A stretch of DNA of 64,000 nucleotides from Fen-1298 sp963833465 (GTDB lineage: Bacteria; Bacteroidota; Ignavibacteria; UBA10030). The first letter of the stretch is position 1. The number at the start of each line of letters is the position of its first letter. A program made the position numbers and the translations under genes. The notes under the pieces were generated by a model. The model saw nothing but the letters and a program-made list of their open reading frames with translations. It was not told where the DNA came from and did not search any database. The stretch is taken from positions 248,001-312,000 of the forward strand of contig CAWHXW010000003.1 in assembly GCA_963833465.1 (NCBI GenBank), given 5' to 3'. Positions 9,314 to 18,261 of the stretch are shown one piece after another.

Positions 9314-9898
9314 TCAGCAACGATTTTTTATGTTGTAATTTTCTTCTGCCAACAGAGTCATTTTTACAATGAATTCAGTTTTTGCATTAGTATAAGAAAC
9401 TCTGTCATTTGGAAATTTCTTCGCTAAATCTAATTTCAATTCCTGATATTCTTTTACAAGATACGGATGTTCAATTAAATAATCTCGAAAAAGCAATCTA
9501 TTCCAGTGTTCAAATTCTTTTTCTACCATATGAATGTGATGCGTGCGGTTTCCATTTGCATCTCGCTTTATGAACCAAGCATAAAAGGGGATGCCGTCAT
9601 CGCCATGCGTCGGCCGCCAAAAGTAATCATATCCTTGTCCGATTAATATCGGGACGATAACTTTTTTAGTTTCTTCAAGAGATGTGACTTCCACTAAGAT
9701 ATCAACGATTGGTTTTGCCGATAGATTGGGAATTGCTGTACTTCCGAAATGTTCTATTCGCTTTATAATTTCATGCGGCAGGCATGATAGAAGATGATTT
9801 TTCTCGTCTTCAAATATCCTCGGCCAATCAGGGTTATATGGAACGACGACAATTTCTTCCTGCACAACTCGTTTAATTCTTTCTTCGAAAGATTCCAT
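9314..9898 (-). CDS. GrpB/UPF0157 family nucleotidyltransferase-fold protein
   Basis: The 194-residue protein matches the GrpB family across its length: VVPYNPDWPRIFEDEKNHL near the N-terminus, then RIEHFGSTAIPNLSAKPIVD with the nucleotidyltransferase-like G-S and D-x-D-type region (KPIVDILVEV), and THHIHMVEKEFEHWNRLLFR. The exact biochemical role of the family is not established. It is separated by 56 bases from the preceding envelope protein gene on the same strand. Confidence 0.88.
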   Translation of the reverse strand: MESFEERIKRVVQEEIVVVPYNPDWPRIFEDEKNHLLSCLPHEIIKRIEHFGSTAIPNLSAKPIVDILVEVTSLEETKKVIVPILIGQGYDYFWRPTHGDDGIPFYAWFIKRDANGNRTHHIHMVEKEFEHWNRLLFRDYLIEHPYLVKEYQELKLDLAKKFPNDRVSYTNAKTEFIVKMTLLAEENYNIKNRC

Positions 9899-9954
9899 GC
9901 TGATGATTTTGTTTGTTCAAGTTATCTCAACTTCTCATTATCTCACAGACTTCA

Positions 9955-11286
9955 TTACGTTTTTTGCTGTTTCTTTTTAGCTGCCGGAAACAAAACGTTA
10001 TTTAATATCAATCGATAGCCGGGTGAATTTTTGTGCAGGTTCAAATCAGTAGGTGGATCGCCGACAGCATGCTGGTAATCTTCCGGATCGTGTCCGCCGT
10101 ACCAGGTAAATGTGCCGCGTCCGAAGTTGCCATGGATATATTTTACTTCTTCAGTTCCCTCGCGCTCAGCAAGAATTGTTATTGTCTTCTTAATCAAACT
10201 TTTTTTAAATGCAGTTGTCTGTCCCATAAATCCTTTGATTATGTTGACGTGATTTTGTGTCAGCATCGTTGGCACGGGATCGTACTTAGCAGAGAATTCA
10301 AAGAGTGTAAAATAATCTGTATTTGGATCGCGAATCGGAGGAGGATCGCTTGGAGGAATGTCAATATCTGAATATTCGTATCGCATTGGATTCATATCAA
10401 TTTTAAAATTTTCGAAAGCCAAAGTCTTGCTAAAATCAAGTTTTTCTTGAGCATTACGATCGGGTGGGTCGCCGTCGAACATCACATCGCAGATATCGAC
10501 ATTTTCTGCCGCAAGCGCAATGTCGTAGCTGTCGGTTGCTGAGCACATTGCAAACATAAATCCGCCGTTGCCGATAAATTCTTTAATAGAACGTGCAACG
10601 GCTTTCTTTTCTTCAGAAACTTTTTTATAACCGAGCTTCTTTGCTTCGCGCTCGTACATCATTTGCTGTTCAATATACCATGGTGCATTACGGAAGTTTC
10701 CATAAAACTTTCCATATTGCCCGGTAAAATCTTCATGATGCAAATGAAGCCAGTCGTACTCAGCAAGTTTTCCGGATAAAACTTCTTCATCCCACACTTT
10801 AGTGTAATGAATTTCCGCATAATCTAGTGCCATTGTAACGGCATCGTCCCACGGTCTGAAACCCGGCGGTACATAGACGGCAATTTTAGGCGCCTTTTCC
10901 AATCGAACTACATCTTCGTTGTTGTCTTCGCGCTGGACTTCGGCGTAAATAGATGTTGCTTCACTTGCGGCAAGCGGCTCAAAATAAACTCCTCGGATAC
11001 GACATTCTTTTGCCAGTACATTACTATAGTCAAATAGAAAAGAACCGCCCCGATAGTTGAGAAGCCAATCCACCTCGCCATTTTTCTCCAACACCCAAAA
11101 CGCAACTCCGTAAGATTTTAAATGATCGGTCTGTTTTAAATCCATCGGTATGAGAAGCTTGGTTTGAGAAAAGCTTATAGATGAATAAAAAATTAAAACA
11201 AGAATGCCCCCAATTGTCGTAATGATATATCGGTAAGCCTGCGTTATTAATGCGTATAACTTTATTTGAGAGATTCTTTTTACCAT
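9955..11286 (-). CDS. conserved exported protein, often labelled asparagine synthetase B in this phylum
   Basis: The 443-residue protein has a long N-terminal hydrophobic segment (about residues 19-40, ending SSISFSQ) that fits a signal anchor or signal peptide. The mature part (LLIPMDLKQTDHLKSYGVAF onwards) contains none of the glutaminase or AMP-ligase motifs of true asparagine synthetases. The segments YDWLHLHHEDFTGQYGKFYG and GGFMFAMCSATDSYDIAL look conserved. I recall homologues in this phylum under the asparagine synthetase B label, which does not fit an exported protein. The function is unknown. Confidence 0.65.
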   Translation of the reverse strand: MVKRISQIKLYALITQAYRYIITTIGGILVLIFYSSISFSQTKLLIPMDLKQTDHLKSYGVAFWVLEKNGEVDWLLNYRGGSFLFDYSNVLAKECRIRGVYFEPLAASEATSIYAEVQREDNNEDVVRLEKAPKIAVYVPPGFRPWDDAVTMALDYAEIHYTKVWDEEVLSGKLAEYDWLHLHHEDFTGQYGKFYGNFRNAPWYIEQQMMYEREAKKLGYKKVSEEKKAVARSIKEFIGNGGFMFAMCSATDSYDIALAAENVDICDVMFDGDPPDRNAQEKLDFSKTLAFENFKIDMNPMRYEYSDIDIPPSDPPPIRDPNTDYFTLFEFSAKYDPVPTMLTQNHVNIIKGFMGQTTAFKKSLIKKTITILAEREGTEEVKYIHGNFGRGTFTWYGGHDPEDYQHAVGDPPTDLNLHKNSPGYRLILNNVLFPAAKKKQQKT

Positions 11287-11415
11287 CTTATACTTTCGAC
11301 TTCATCGAGCGTAAGATAAGTTCCTTTTGCTTTGACTAACAAAATATAATCAATTAATTCCGAATCATTATTAATAAAGGGAATGGGTACTCAATTTTCT
11401 TGAAGATGATTTTTT

Positions 11416-12681
11416 CTAATACTTGATAGTCTCGTACGCCATCGCGTTTAAAAGCATAATCCTGTTTTTCATCGGAGGGTGCGTAGCAAACAAATTAGCC
11501 CACCAGCCTTCTTGAGAATTAACAGTTCTTCCTAAAGGATCGACGATGCATAAATGCGCTATGCCTTTTTGAAAAGAAGTTGTGGGGTCAGCGGCATTTT
11601 CAATTTTCATCAATGCATTGGCAAGTGCTTTGGGATTACGCGTTAGTTCTGCTCCACCTGCATCTGCAAGATATTCCCGCTGACGCGATACTGCCATCGC
11701 TACAATGCGCGCAATCAACGGAGCTAAGATCATTGTGAGAAGCCAGCCAACAAAGAGAACCCCTCGCAGCATCCACCCAGCGCCGGGTGCACGGCTTCCA
11801 GCAAATCCGCCAAGGAGAGCTCCTTTCTTCATCCATCCAGAAAGTAAAAGAACTGCGCCAAATAGTACCGTAATAGTTGTTATTAACCGAGTATCGGCGT
11901 TTCTGATATGGCTCATCTCGTGTGCAATGACGCCCTGTAATTCTTCGCGGTCGAGCATTTCAAGTAAGCCGGTTGTAACAACGATCGAACTATCTTTTGG
12001 ATTAGTTCCAATTGTAAAAGCATTGGGATCAGAATCTTGCACCATATACACTTTTGGACAAGGAAGCCCTGCCGCAAGACTCATTTCTTTTACGACGTCG
12101 AGTAATTCGGGCAGGTTAGCAATTGTTTTATCAGGTTGTTCAGCATTCACAGACCAAAGCACAGAGCTCATTCCCCATCGTAAACTTGTAAGAATAGATA
12201 CAATGCCGATTATGACTGCTAAGGTTGTTCCAACAGGTAGGAACCGTAAAACAGGGATTTTGGGAATTTGTAAAAAACTATAAAAACCGGAAACCAGATG
12301 ATTAATCAAACGTGGATTCATAGCAAGAAGTGGCAGGAATAGAAGAAAAATTATGAATAATCCTATTAATAAGAATATTAGACCTAAACTCCATCGGACC
12401 ACTGTCAAATCGCTATCATCATCAGCAAACTGTTTCGGTGCTTTCCATAAACCTTCTGCGGCTCGCTGCCGGAAATTCCAAATACCGGAACCGACCATTA
12501 GTATGATAAATGGAAGTATTATTATTCGTGCAACCGGGCTGACATTTAAAAAAACATCAAATCCTGCACCGATAAAGGCAATAAGAAGAATGAATACAAT
12601 GATGAGCAACCGCGTCATCCGGCGATTATGTGCTTGCTGCTCATAAATATTGTGCGCATGAGTAAGAATTGGTTCGGACAT
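11416..12681 (-). CDS. M48-family (HtpX/Ste24-like) membrane zinc metalloprotease
   Basis: The 421-residue integral membrane protein has several transmembrane segments before and after the zinc site H254-E-M-S-H258, followed by RNADTRL and a later YLADAGGAELTRNPKALANA (third zinc ligand region). HtpX-like proteases degrade misfolded membrane proteins. It lies downstream of lemA in the same direction with a 57 base gap containing a perfect 12 bp hairpin. The LemA-M48 pairing is common in bacteria. The long N-terminal membrane region (about 150 residues) exceeds that of E. coli HtpX. Confidence 0.88.
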   Translation of the reverse strand: MSEPILTHAHNIYEQQAHNRRMTRLLIIVFILLIAFIGAGFDVFLNVSPVARIIILPFIILMVGSGIWNFRQRAAEGLWKAPKQFADDDSDLTVVRWSLGLIFLLIGLFIIFLLFLPLLAMNPRLINHLVSGFYSFLQIPKIPVLRFLPVGTTLAVIIGIVSILTSLRWGMSSVLWSVNAEQPDKTIANLPELLDVVKEMSLAAGLPCPKVYMVQDSDPNAFTIGTNPKDSSIVVTTGLLEMLDREELQGVIAHEMSHIRNADTRLITTITVLFGAVLLLSGWMKKGALLGGFAGSRAPGAGWMLRGVLFVGWLLTMILAPLIARIVAMAVSRQREYLADAGGAELTRNPKALANALMKIENAADPTTSFQKGIAHLCIVDPLGRTVNSQEGWWANLFATHPPMKNRIMLLNAMAYETIKY

Positions 12682-12698
12682 TGGTTCTCTCGGTTTTA

Positions 12699-12729
12699 GA
12701 TGGAGTCCATTTTAAACATGGACTCCATC
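12699..12729 (-). repeat. perfect 12 bp hairpin between lemA and the M48 protease gene
   Basis: The arms GATGGAGTCCAT (12699-12710) and ATGGACTCCATC (12718-12729) pair perfectly around a 7-base loop. It sits between the lemA stop and the protease start. Neither strand has a following T-run, so it is not a standard intrinsic terminator. A role in mRNA processing, attenuation or differential stability of the two messages is possible. Confidence 0.7.
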
Positions 12730-12738
12730 ATCAGAGAT

Positions 12739-13302
12739 TTATTTCTTCAGCGATAAATCTACTGTTGGCACTTCACGCTCAACGGCATCTTTCACCTGAA
12801 AGAGTGGAAACATTTTAAACCCAAACGATGATGCAAAGAGATTTGTTGGAAACATTTCTAACTTTGTGTTATATGTCGTAGTGATGTCGTTGTAGAATTG
12901 GCGGGCAAATGTTATTTGGTTTTCGGTCGTCGTCAATTCTTCCATCAAAGGTTGAACGCTTTCGTTTGCTTTCAGAGTAGGATAATTTTCAACAACAGCA
13001 AAAAGTTTTGATAGTGCCGACGATAGCACATCTTCTTTCGCCATGCTATCGGCAATATTGCTTGCACCAATAGCCGCTGCGCGCGCTTGGATGACGCCTT
13101 CAAGTGTTCCTTTCTCGAATTCCATCTGTCCTTTCACAGCATTTACAAGATTGGGAATCAGATCATGCCGGCGTTTGAGCTGTACGTCGATTTGCTTCCA
13201 CGCATTACGTACTTGATTACGAATTTGAATTAGAGAATTATAGCCGCCGATTGCTATAATAACAAGAATTATAATGAGAACAAGCAAGATAATGAAGCCC
13301 AT
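12739..13302 (-). CDS. lemA: LemA family protein
   Basis: The 187-residue protein has an N-terminal membrane anchor (GFIILLVLIIILVIIAIGGY) followed by the helical LemA domain with characteristic segments NSLIQIRNQVRNAWKQIDVQ, RRHDLIPNLVNAVKGQMEFE and ITFARQFYNDITTTYNTKLE. The function of LemA is poorly defined; it is an anchored protein with its C-terminal domain outside the membrane or facing the cytoplasm. It is first in a two-gene unit with the M48 protease downstream, a frequent association that suggests envelope quality control. Confidence 0.92.
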   Translation of the reverse strand: MGFIILLVLIIILVIIAIGGYNSLIQIRNQVRNAWKQIDVQLKRRHDLIPNLVNAVKGQMEFEKGTLEGVIQARAAAIGASNIADSMAKEDVLSSALSKLFAVVENYPTLKANESVQPLMEELTTTENQITFARQFYNDITTTYNTKLEMFPTNLFASSFGFKMFPLFQVKDAVEREVPTVDLSLKK

Positions 13303-13429
13303 GAATCCCTCCTGTGATAGTAATTATTTATCAGTCCAATTATACTGCTATTTTTATACAAATCGTATAATTTTTATCAATGAATATCTCGCCTGATACA
13401 AAGAGATTCTATCGGTTATGCGGTGATAT

Positions 13430-14497
13430 TTATTCCTTCTTAAAGATAAAAATGTACTCGTGCTTAAAAATATAAAAACCGCCGGCTAATGCACGATACC
13501 GCCAAAGTTCTTTTTGGCTTCTTTTTCCCTTCGTCTCATCAAAATTTTTTATGATGATAGACTTCAATGAATATTTTCGTTTTAAAATTTCTTGCATTGT
13601 ATAGAAACCGAGTGGTATCCAACTTCCGTGGGAATATTTATCGCCAATAACTACTGCGAAATATCTGCCTTTATCTAAAACAGAATATGTGGCATCAACG
13701 ATTTTTCCGAAAAGACTTAAAAATTCTTCTATTGATTTTGCATTTGAAAGATCTCTTTTGTCTTTACTAAATTTTATAATATCCCAATATGGAGGGTGCA
13801 TAATTAAAAATTGTACGCTCTTAATTTTTCGTTCGTTCAGTTCGGACCTAAAATCTAATTTTGAACTGTCGCCAACAATAATTTCTGTTCGAGTCAAGTA
13901 AGGATCAATCTCCTGCTCGATTGTTTTTGCCGCCGAGTTTGCAACTTTTCGGAGAAGTTCTACTCCGATACCGTTACGTCCTAACCGCTTGCTTTCTATT
14001 AAAGTAGTTCCGCTTCCAAGAAATGCATCCAACACCCATTCGCCTTTTTTTGTATATCGTCTTAACAGTTGATTGGGAATTTGCGGAATAAAATTTCCCC
14101 AATAACCGCTGCTATGAGCGCCGGAAGTATCTCTTTTTTCTAAAATCCAAAGACTATCCGTAAGAATATCATCATATTCCTTCCATCTATGTAAATTCAG
14201 ATCGTTAATTTTACCGATCTTTATTTCGGAAAGTGCACGGATCAATCTTTGGATATAATATTTTGTGCGTTCGATATTTTGAGTTTTAAGAATTTGACCA
14301 AGTTCATCAAGCAAATATTTTGATTTAACTTTATTGTTTTTTTTATCAGATGCAATATTGTGTTTTCTGCGTTTATTAGTTAGCTGGTTTTCGACATCTT
14401 TTTTTATTCTCTGAATAATGCCGCGAATTTGAGAAATGTCTTTTTGCTCAAGTAATTTTGATAATGTATAAGTTATCTTAGTCTTGTTTGATTTCAT
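13430..14497 (-). CDS. solitary DNA methyltransferase (N4-cytosine/N6-adenine type)
   Basis: The 355-residue protein has an N-terminal basic, helical region (about residues 1-120) of unknown role, then methylase motifs: X/AdoMet entry (SGYWGNFIPQIPNQLLRRYT), motif I DAFLGSGTTLIE, and catalytic motif IV HPPYWDII. The HPPY form replaces the more usual S/D/N-PPY. No restriction endonuclease gene adjoins on either side, so it may act as an orphan epigenetic methylase. It is preceded by a gene-poor stretch. Confidence 0.82.
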   Translation of the reverse strand: MKSNKTKITYTLSKLLEQKDISQIRGIIQRIKKDVENQLTNKRRKHNIASDKKNNKVKSKYLLDELGQILKTQNIERTKYYIQRLIRALSEIKIGKINDLNLHRWKEYDDILTDSLWILEKRDTSGAHSSGYWGNFIPQIPNQLLRRYTKKGEWVLDAFLGSGTTLIESKRLGRNGIGVELLRKVANSAAKTIEQEIDPYLTRTEIIVGDSSKLDFRSELNERKIKSVQFLIMHPPYWDIIKFSKDKRDLSNAKSIEEFLSLFGKIVDATYSVLDKGRYFAVVIGDKYSHGSWIPLGFYTMQEILKRKYSLKSIIIKNFDETKGKRSQKELWRYRALAGGFYIFKHEYIFIFKKE

Positions 14498-15138
14498 TTT
14501 ATGTTGGTTTTTTTAACCGATTATAAGATACTGCACCTCTTTTCCGTTTGCAAGAGTACAAACGCTAAAATATATATTGCATTGAAGCGTTGTTTTACAT
14601 CGTAGAAATTTTACCTGCTGTTTTTTGGTGAGCACAAATAAATTTTTCCAGATTATTAAATATTCCTTTGGTCTACCCATAAATACTTGTGAACAGCTTT
14701 TTGTATGGAAAAAAGTTTTGGAAGAATGATGTAATATCATGTTTTTTTGCATGATAAATTAATCTGAAGCGGAATATTTTGAGGTTTTACTTTATTCGAT
14801 GGAAAAAAATAGCCGTATCACCGAATAATATTTTCTTGCTCTATTTTTTAGTGAATCAAAATCGGAATACTGTTTATGCTTCGGATTTCAAATCAAAAAA
14901 TGAAAGATACTTGACATTCAACTGAAAAATCTCGAACATTCATTTAGAAACATGGGGCAATCTATCAGAAAACCCTATTATATTTCTGTTGCATGAATAA
15001 TTAACCTGTTAAATCGAATCTCCTTGATTGTTTTGCCGGTGATCAAGGAGTTGTAATCTTGATTCTTGACACGCAACACATTTTATTTCTGCGCTATTTA
15101 TTATTATAAAGCATCGTATATTTAAGAAGGAGTATGCC
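14498..15138. other. gene-poor A+T-rich interval between divergent genes
   Basis: About 640 bases separate the minus-strand methyltransferase from the plus-strand caspase gene. A 79-codon minus-strand frame (14513-14752) has no recognisable domain and no good ribosome site; I do not call it a gene. The right side should contain the caspase operon promoter. TTGACA hexamers at 14911 and 15065 lack a matching -10 at proper spacing. The only clear structure is the inverted repeat at 15020-15050. Confidence 0.6.
15020..15050 (+). repeat. 9 bp perfect inverted repeat in the caspase operon leader
   Basis: The arms CTCCTTGAT (15020-15028) and ATCAAGGAG (15042-15050) are separated by 13 bases. There is no T-run after it. 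It lies about 90 bases before the caspase start codon, so it could be an operator or a leader RNA hairpin. The right arm contains a Shine-Dalgarno-like AAGGAG, but no plausible gene follows it closely. Confidence 0.5.
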
Positions 15139-17541
15139 ATGGAACGAAGAACTATCTTCTGCATGTGGCTGGCGATAATTATTACCGCTTCAGTTTCATT
15201 TTCACAGCAGGAATTAAATGTAGAGCCGCTTCAGTCTATCGACGCCGCTAAAAGTTCGATTGATCAATGTACAGTTTCTTTGAAAGCGAACTTGCTCGGA
15301 ATTCTTTCATCCAACGGCGGAATCAAGCTCTATGATGTTCCGGCACTCAAAGAAAAAACGGAGCTTGCATCCATGCCGGTTCACATAAATGCATTATCGT
15401 TTTCTGCATCTGGACAAATACTTGCACTTGGAGCCGCAGATGGAAAAGCATACTTATTCAATGCAAATGCTCCAACCGATCCTAAAAAAATATCTCCGCA
15501 TTCGCTTGGAATAACTTCATTAGCATTTCAGGGAGAGAGTTTGATATTTTCTGCTGGGCTTGATAAAAAAGTGATTATTACAGAAATAGCTAGTGGTGAT
15601 GTAGTAGGATCATTAAAGGGTTTTGAGCAGGATATAACGGCGCTGGCTGTTAACCAAACAAAGTGTTTTGCAGTCGGATTATCTACAGGCAAGGTTCAAG
15701 TATTTGCTATTGAGAAATTAGAACTGCAAAAAACTTTTATGGACAGCAGAGATAGAATTTCGACAGTATGTTTTAGCGATGATGGAAAATTTCTTGCCGC
15801 TGGCGCTGTTGATGGAAATGTATATCTTTGGGATGCACAAACAGGTGCTTTGAAATTAAAGTACGTTCAGAGAGGCGTAATTGGCTCCGTGTCTTTTGAT
15901 CCGAAATCGCGCTGGCTCGTTTCTACGGCTGCGGATAGTTCGCTTAAGTTTTATGACCTTACAACGCTATCCACCGTTAAGACAATGATTGAAAAGGACG
16001 GCTATTCAACTTATGCGACATTTTTAAACGATGAAACACTTCTAACAAGCACAAGCAGAGGTAAATTGAAAAGTTGGAAAATTACCGCAACGCCGCCCGA
16101 CACAATAAATCCGGGAATTGTTTTAGAAAATTCGGTCGATAGTATGACTATCGCCAAAGTGTTTGGCACGGAGTTCGAAATCCATGGTGTTGCGTTTGAT
16201 GATTCAGAGGTGAAAGAAGTGGCTTTCAACGGAAAGCCGCTTATGTTATCTCCGCTCTCTGCAAATGATACTGCCAAGATACCTATGGGAATGAAAGCGG
16301 TCAAAAGCTTCAGCACGATATTGAAATTGGATTCAATAGGTTTTATTCCATTTGAAATTAAAGTTTCGGATAATGCAAAACACACCGTCAGTCGAAGTGG
16401 ATTTGTTCAGCGTCTTTCAAATGATGAGGCAGTGGAAATCGAATCTCCGCTTATCAATTCGGAGACAGAATCTAGGTCTATTCCTGTAAAATTCCGGACT
16501 TGGTTTGATGTTGCATCATATTCTATCTCAGTGAATATGGTTGATATTGTGAATGGCCAAGTGCCAGAATTCAAAGTTGCAGGCGATGTTATTGCAGATG
16601 AAGTGCCGCTGGTTGCAGGATATAATCAGATTCAACTTTCGATTACTAGTAAAAGTGGTGATATATTCTCAAAAACAATTGGCGTTAACAGGAAAGTTTC
16701 AATTCTTGAAGATGTGCCGTCTGTTGTTGCCAATACGAAGAAAGAACGTGTCGCAGGTTCTGGTCCGCAACATTGGGCGGTTGTGGTTGGTGTTTCAGAA
16801 TATAAGAATCCTGGAATTCCGAGTTTAAAATATGCGGACAAAGATGCGGAAGCCTTTTCAGATTTTCTGCGCAGGCCGGAAGGCGGCGGCTACGATTCTG
16901 ATCATTTGCAAGTCTTGTTAAACAAAGATGCCACGCTGGCAAATTTAAAAGATAAATTGATCAATTTTCTCAACCAGGCGATAGATATGGATCTTGTTGT
17001 GATTTACTTCGCAGGTCATGGTGCGCCGGAACCAGCGCGTCCTCAAAATATGTACTTGCTGACGTATGACAGCGATCCAACATCGCTCGGCACGTCTGCA
17101 TTTCCAATGTGGGACATTCAAACGGTATTAGCAAGGTACATCAGTGCAAAACGCGTCATTGTGTTCACAGATGCTTGCCATAGCGGAGGCATTAGCGTTA
17201 ACTTTGCTACACGCGGATTAGGCACCTCGGAACCAAATTTGGTAAACCAAATGCTCACAGACCTATCGAAAACGAAAGAAGGCATTATCGTATTTACTGC
17301 GAGCGCTGCAGGTGAAGTATCACAGGAGTTTCCGGAATTTTCTCATGGTGTGTTCACTTACTATTTATTAGAAGGATTGGAAGGCAAGGCGGATTATAAT
17401 AACGATTATACTGTAACAATCAATGAGTTAATGCAGTACGTGGAAGAACAAGTTAAACGCAAAACGCACGGTGCTCAAAATCCGACCCGCAGCCAAACTG
17501 ACTATGACAAAGAGTTACCAATGTCAAATATCCCTCGTTGA
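15139..17541 (+). CDS. exported WD40-repeat protein with C-terminal caspase (C14) domain
   Basis: The 800-residue protein starts with a signal peptide ending ASVSFSQ. Residues about 30-330 form a WD40-type propeller, with blades such as CFSDDGKFLAAGAVDGNVYL followed by WDAQTGALK. A beta-rich linker spans about 330-530. A caspase-like domain spans about 543-790 with the catalytic dyad H627 (YFAGHG) and C680 (DACHSG). Such bacterial caspase homologues are Arg/Lys- or Ca-dependent proteases in regulation or cell death. AAGGAG precedes the ATG at good spacing. It heads a tight run with DUF4384 and CHASE2-cyclase genes. The signal peptide puts the protease outside the cytoplasm. Confidence 0.9.
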   Translation: MERRTIFCMWLAIIITASVSFSQQELNVEPLQSIDAAKSSIDQCTVSLKANLLGILSSNGGIKLYDVPALKEKTELASMPVHINALSFSASGQILALGAADGKAYLFNANAPTDPKKISPHSLGITSLAFQGESLIFSAGLDKKVIITEIASGDVVGSLKGFEQDITALAVNQTKCFAVGLSTGKVQVFAIEKLELQKTFMDSRDRISTVCFSDDGKFLAAGAVDGNVYLWDAQTGALKLKYVQRGVIGSVSFDPKSRWLVSTAADSSLKFYDLTTLSTVKTMIEKDGYSTYATFLNDETLLTSTSRGKLKSWKITATPPDTINPGIVLENSVDSMTIAKVFGTEFEIHGVAFDDSEVKEVAFNGKPLMLSPLSANDTAKIPMGMKAVKSFSTILKLDSIGFIPFEIKVSDNAKHTVSRSGFVQRLSNDEAVEIESPLINSETESRSIPVKFRTWFDVASYSISVNMVDIVNGQVPEFKVAGDVIADEVPLVAGYNQIQLSITSKSGDIFSKTIGVNRKVSILEDVPSVVANTKKERVAGSGPQHWAVVVGVSEYKNPGIPSLKYADKDAEAFSDFLRRPEGGGYDSDHLQVLLNKDATLANLKDKLINFLNQAIDMDLVVIYFAGHGAPEPARPQNMYLLTYDSDPTSLGTSAFPMWDIQTVLARYISAKRVIVFTDACHSGGISVNFATRGLGTSEPNLVNQMLTDLSKTKEGIIVFTASAAGEVSQEFPEFSHGVFTYYLLEGLEGKADYNNDYTVTINELMQYVEEQVKRKTHGAQNPTRSQTDYDKELPMSNIPR

Positions 17542-17565
17542 TAAATCGAAGAAAGGATCATAATT

Positions 17566-18261
17566 ATGCGTTACTTAATTCTTTTTGCAGTTTTATTAGG
17601 TTGTTTTGCTGTTGGATTTCGCTTTAGCGAGCCATCAGCACTAGTGGCACAAGCCGTCCAACAAAACGAAGCCAACATCGGGTTCGAATGGGCATTCGGA
17701 GCACTAGTGGGTAGTGACAAGAATCTAGTTCCGATTACTAGAGATACAACACTAAAAACAGGTGAAGAGATAAAGATGATGGTGAAATTAACAAAGGAAT
17801 GTTTTGTCTATCTTGTTCACTACGGTTCGAAGGGCGAAGTAGATTTGCTTTTCCCGCATTCGATAAGCCAATTTCAGAAAGATTATGTTACAGAAAAGAA
17901 CTATTATATTCCTCCTGGCCGCGATTGGTGTGTCCTTGATAATAGTACGGGCAAGGAAGTTTTCTTCCTCGTCGCCTCCACAGAGCGTCTGCTTGATCTG
18001 GAAGTTAAACTTGGCAATTATTTTTCTGCTGATACTGCGAAGAAACAGGCAATGGCAAGCGATATAGTATCGGAAATTCGCAGTGTGAGGAAACACTACT
18101 CGACATTTTCAACACTTGCTGAAAAGCCCGTGACAATCGGAGGCAATATACGCGGAATCGAAGAAGTAAAAGAATCGCACAGACCGGATGTAGCAGACAT
18201 TGCCACACATATCAGCGCGAATAATTTTTATAGTAAGACGATTACTATTGACCACAAGTAA
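17566..18261 (+). CDS. exported DUF4384-domain protein
   Basis: The 231-residue protein has an N-terminal signal or anchor (LILFAVLLGCFAVGF). A DUF4384-like beta domain follows at about residues 65-150, with LKTGEEIKMMVKLTKECFVY, KGEVDLLFPHSISQ and IPPGRDWCVLDNSTGKEVFF. DUF4384 proteins are often encoded next to, or fused to, caspase-like domains, and here the gene follows the caspase by 24 bases. The function is unknown; a partner or substrate-presenting role is inference. The stop overlaps the likely start region of the CHASE2 gene. Confidence 0.82.
   Translation: MRYLILFAVLLGCFAVGFRFSEPSALVAQAVQQNEANIGFEWAFGALVGSDKNLVPITRDTTLKTGEEIKMMVKLTKECFVYLVHYGSKGEVDLLFPHSISQFQKDYVTEKNYYIPPGRDWCVLDNSTGKEVFFLVASTERLLDLEVKLGNYFSADTAKKQAMASDIVSEIRSVRKHYSTFSTLAEKPVTIGGNIRGIEEVKESHRPDVADIATHISANNFYSKTITIDHK

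Noticed and set aside
14513..14752. 79-codon minus-strand frame just upstream of the methyltransferase
   Set aside because: No recognisable domain, no ribosome site and composition unlike neighbouring proteins; most likely chance.
14911..15075. TTGACA hexamers as caspase operon promoters
   Set aside because: No -10 element at 16-18 bases; members of this phylum use other promoter forms.
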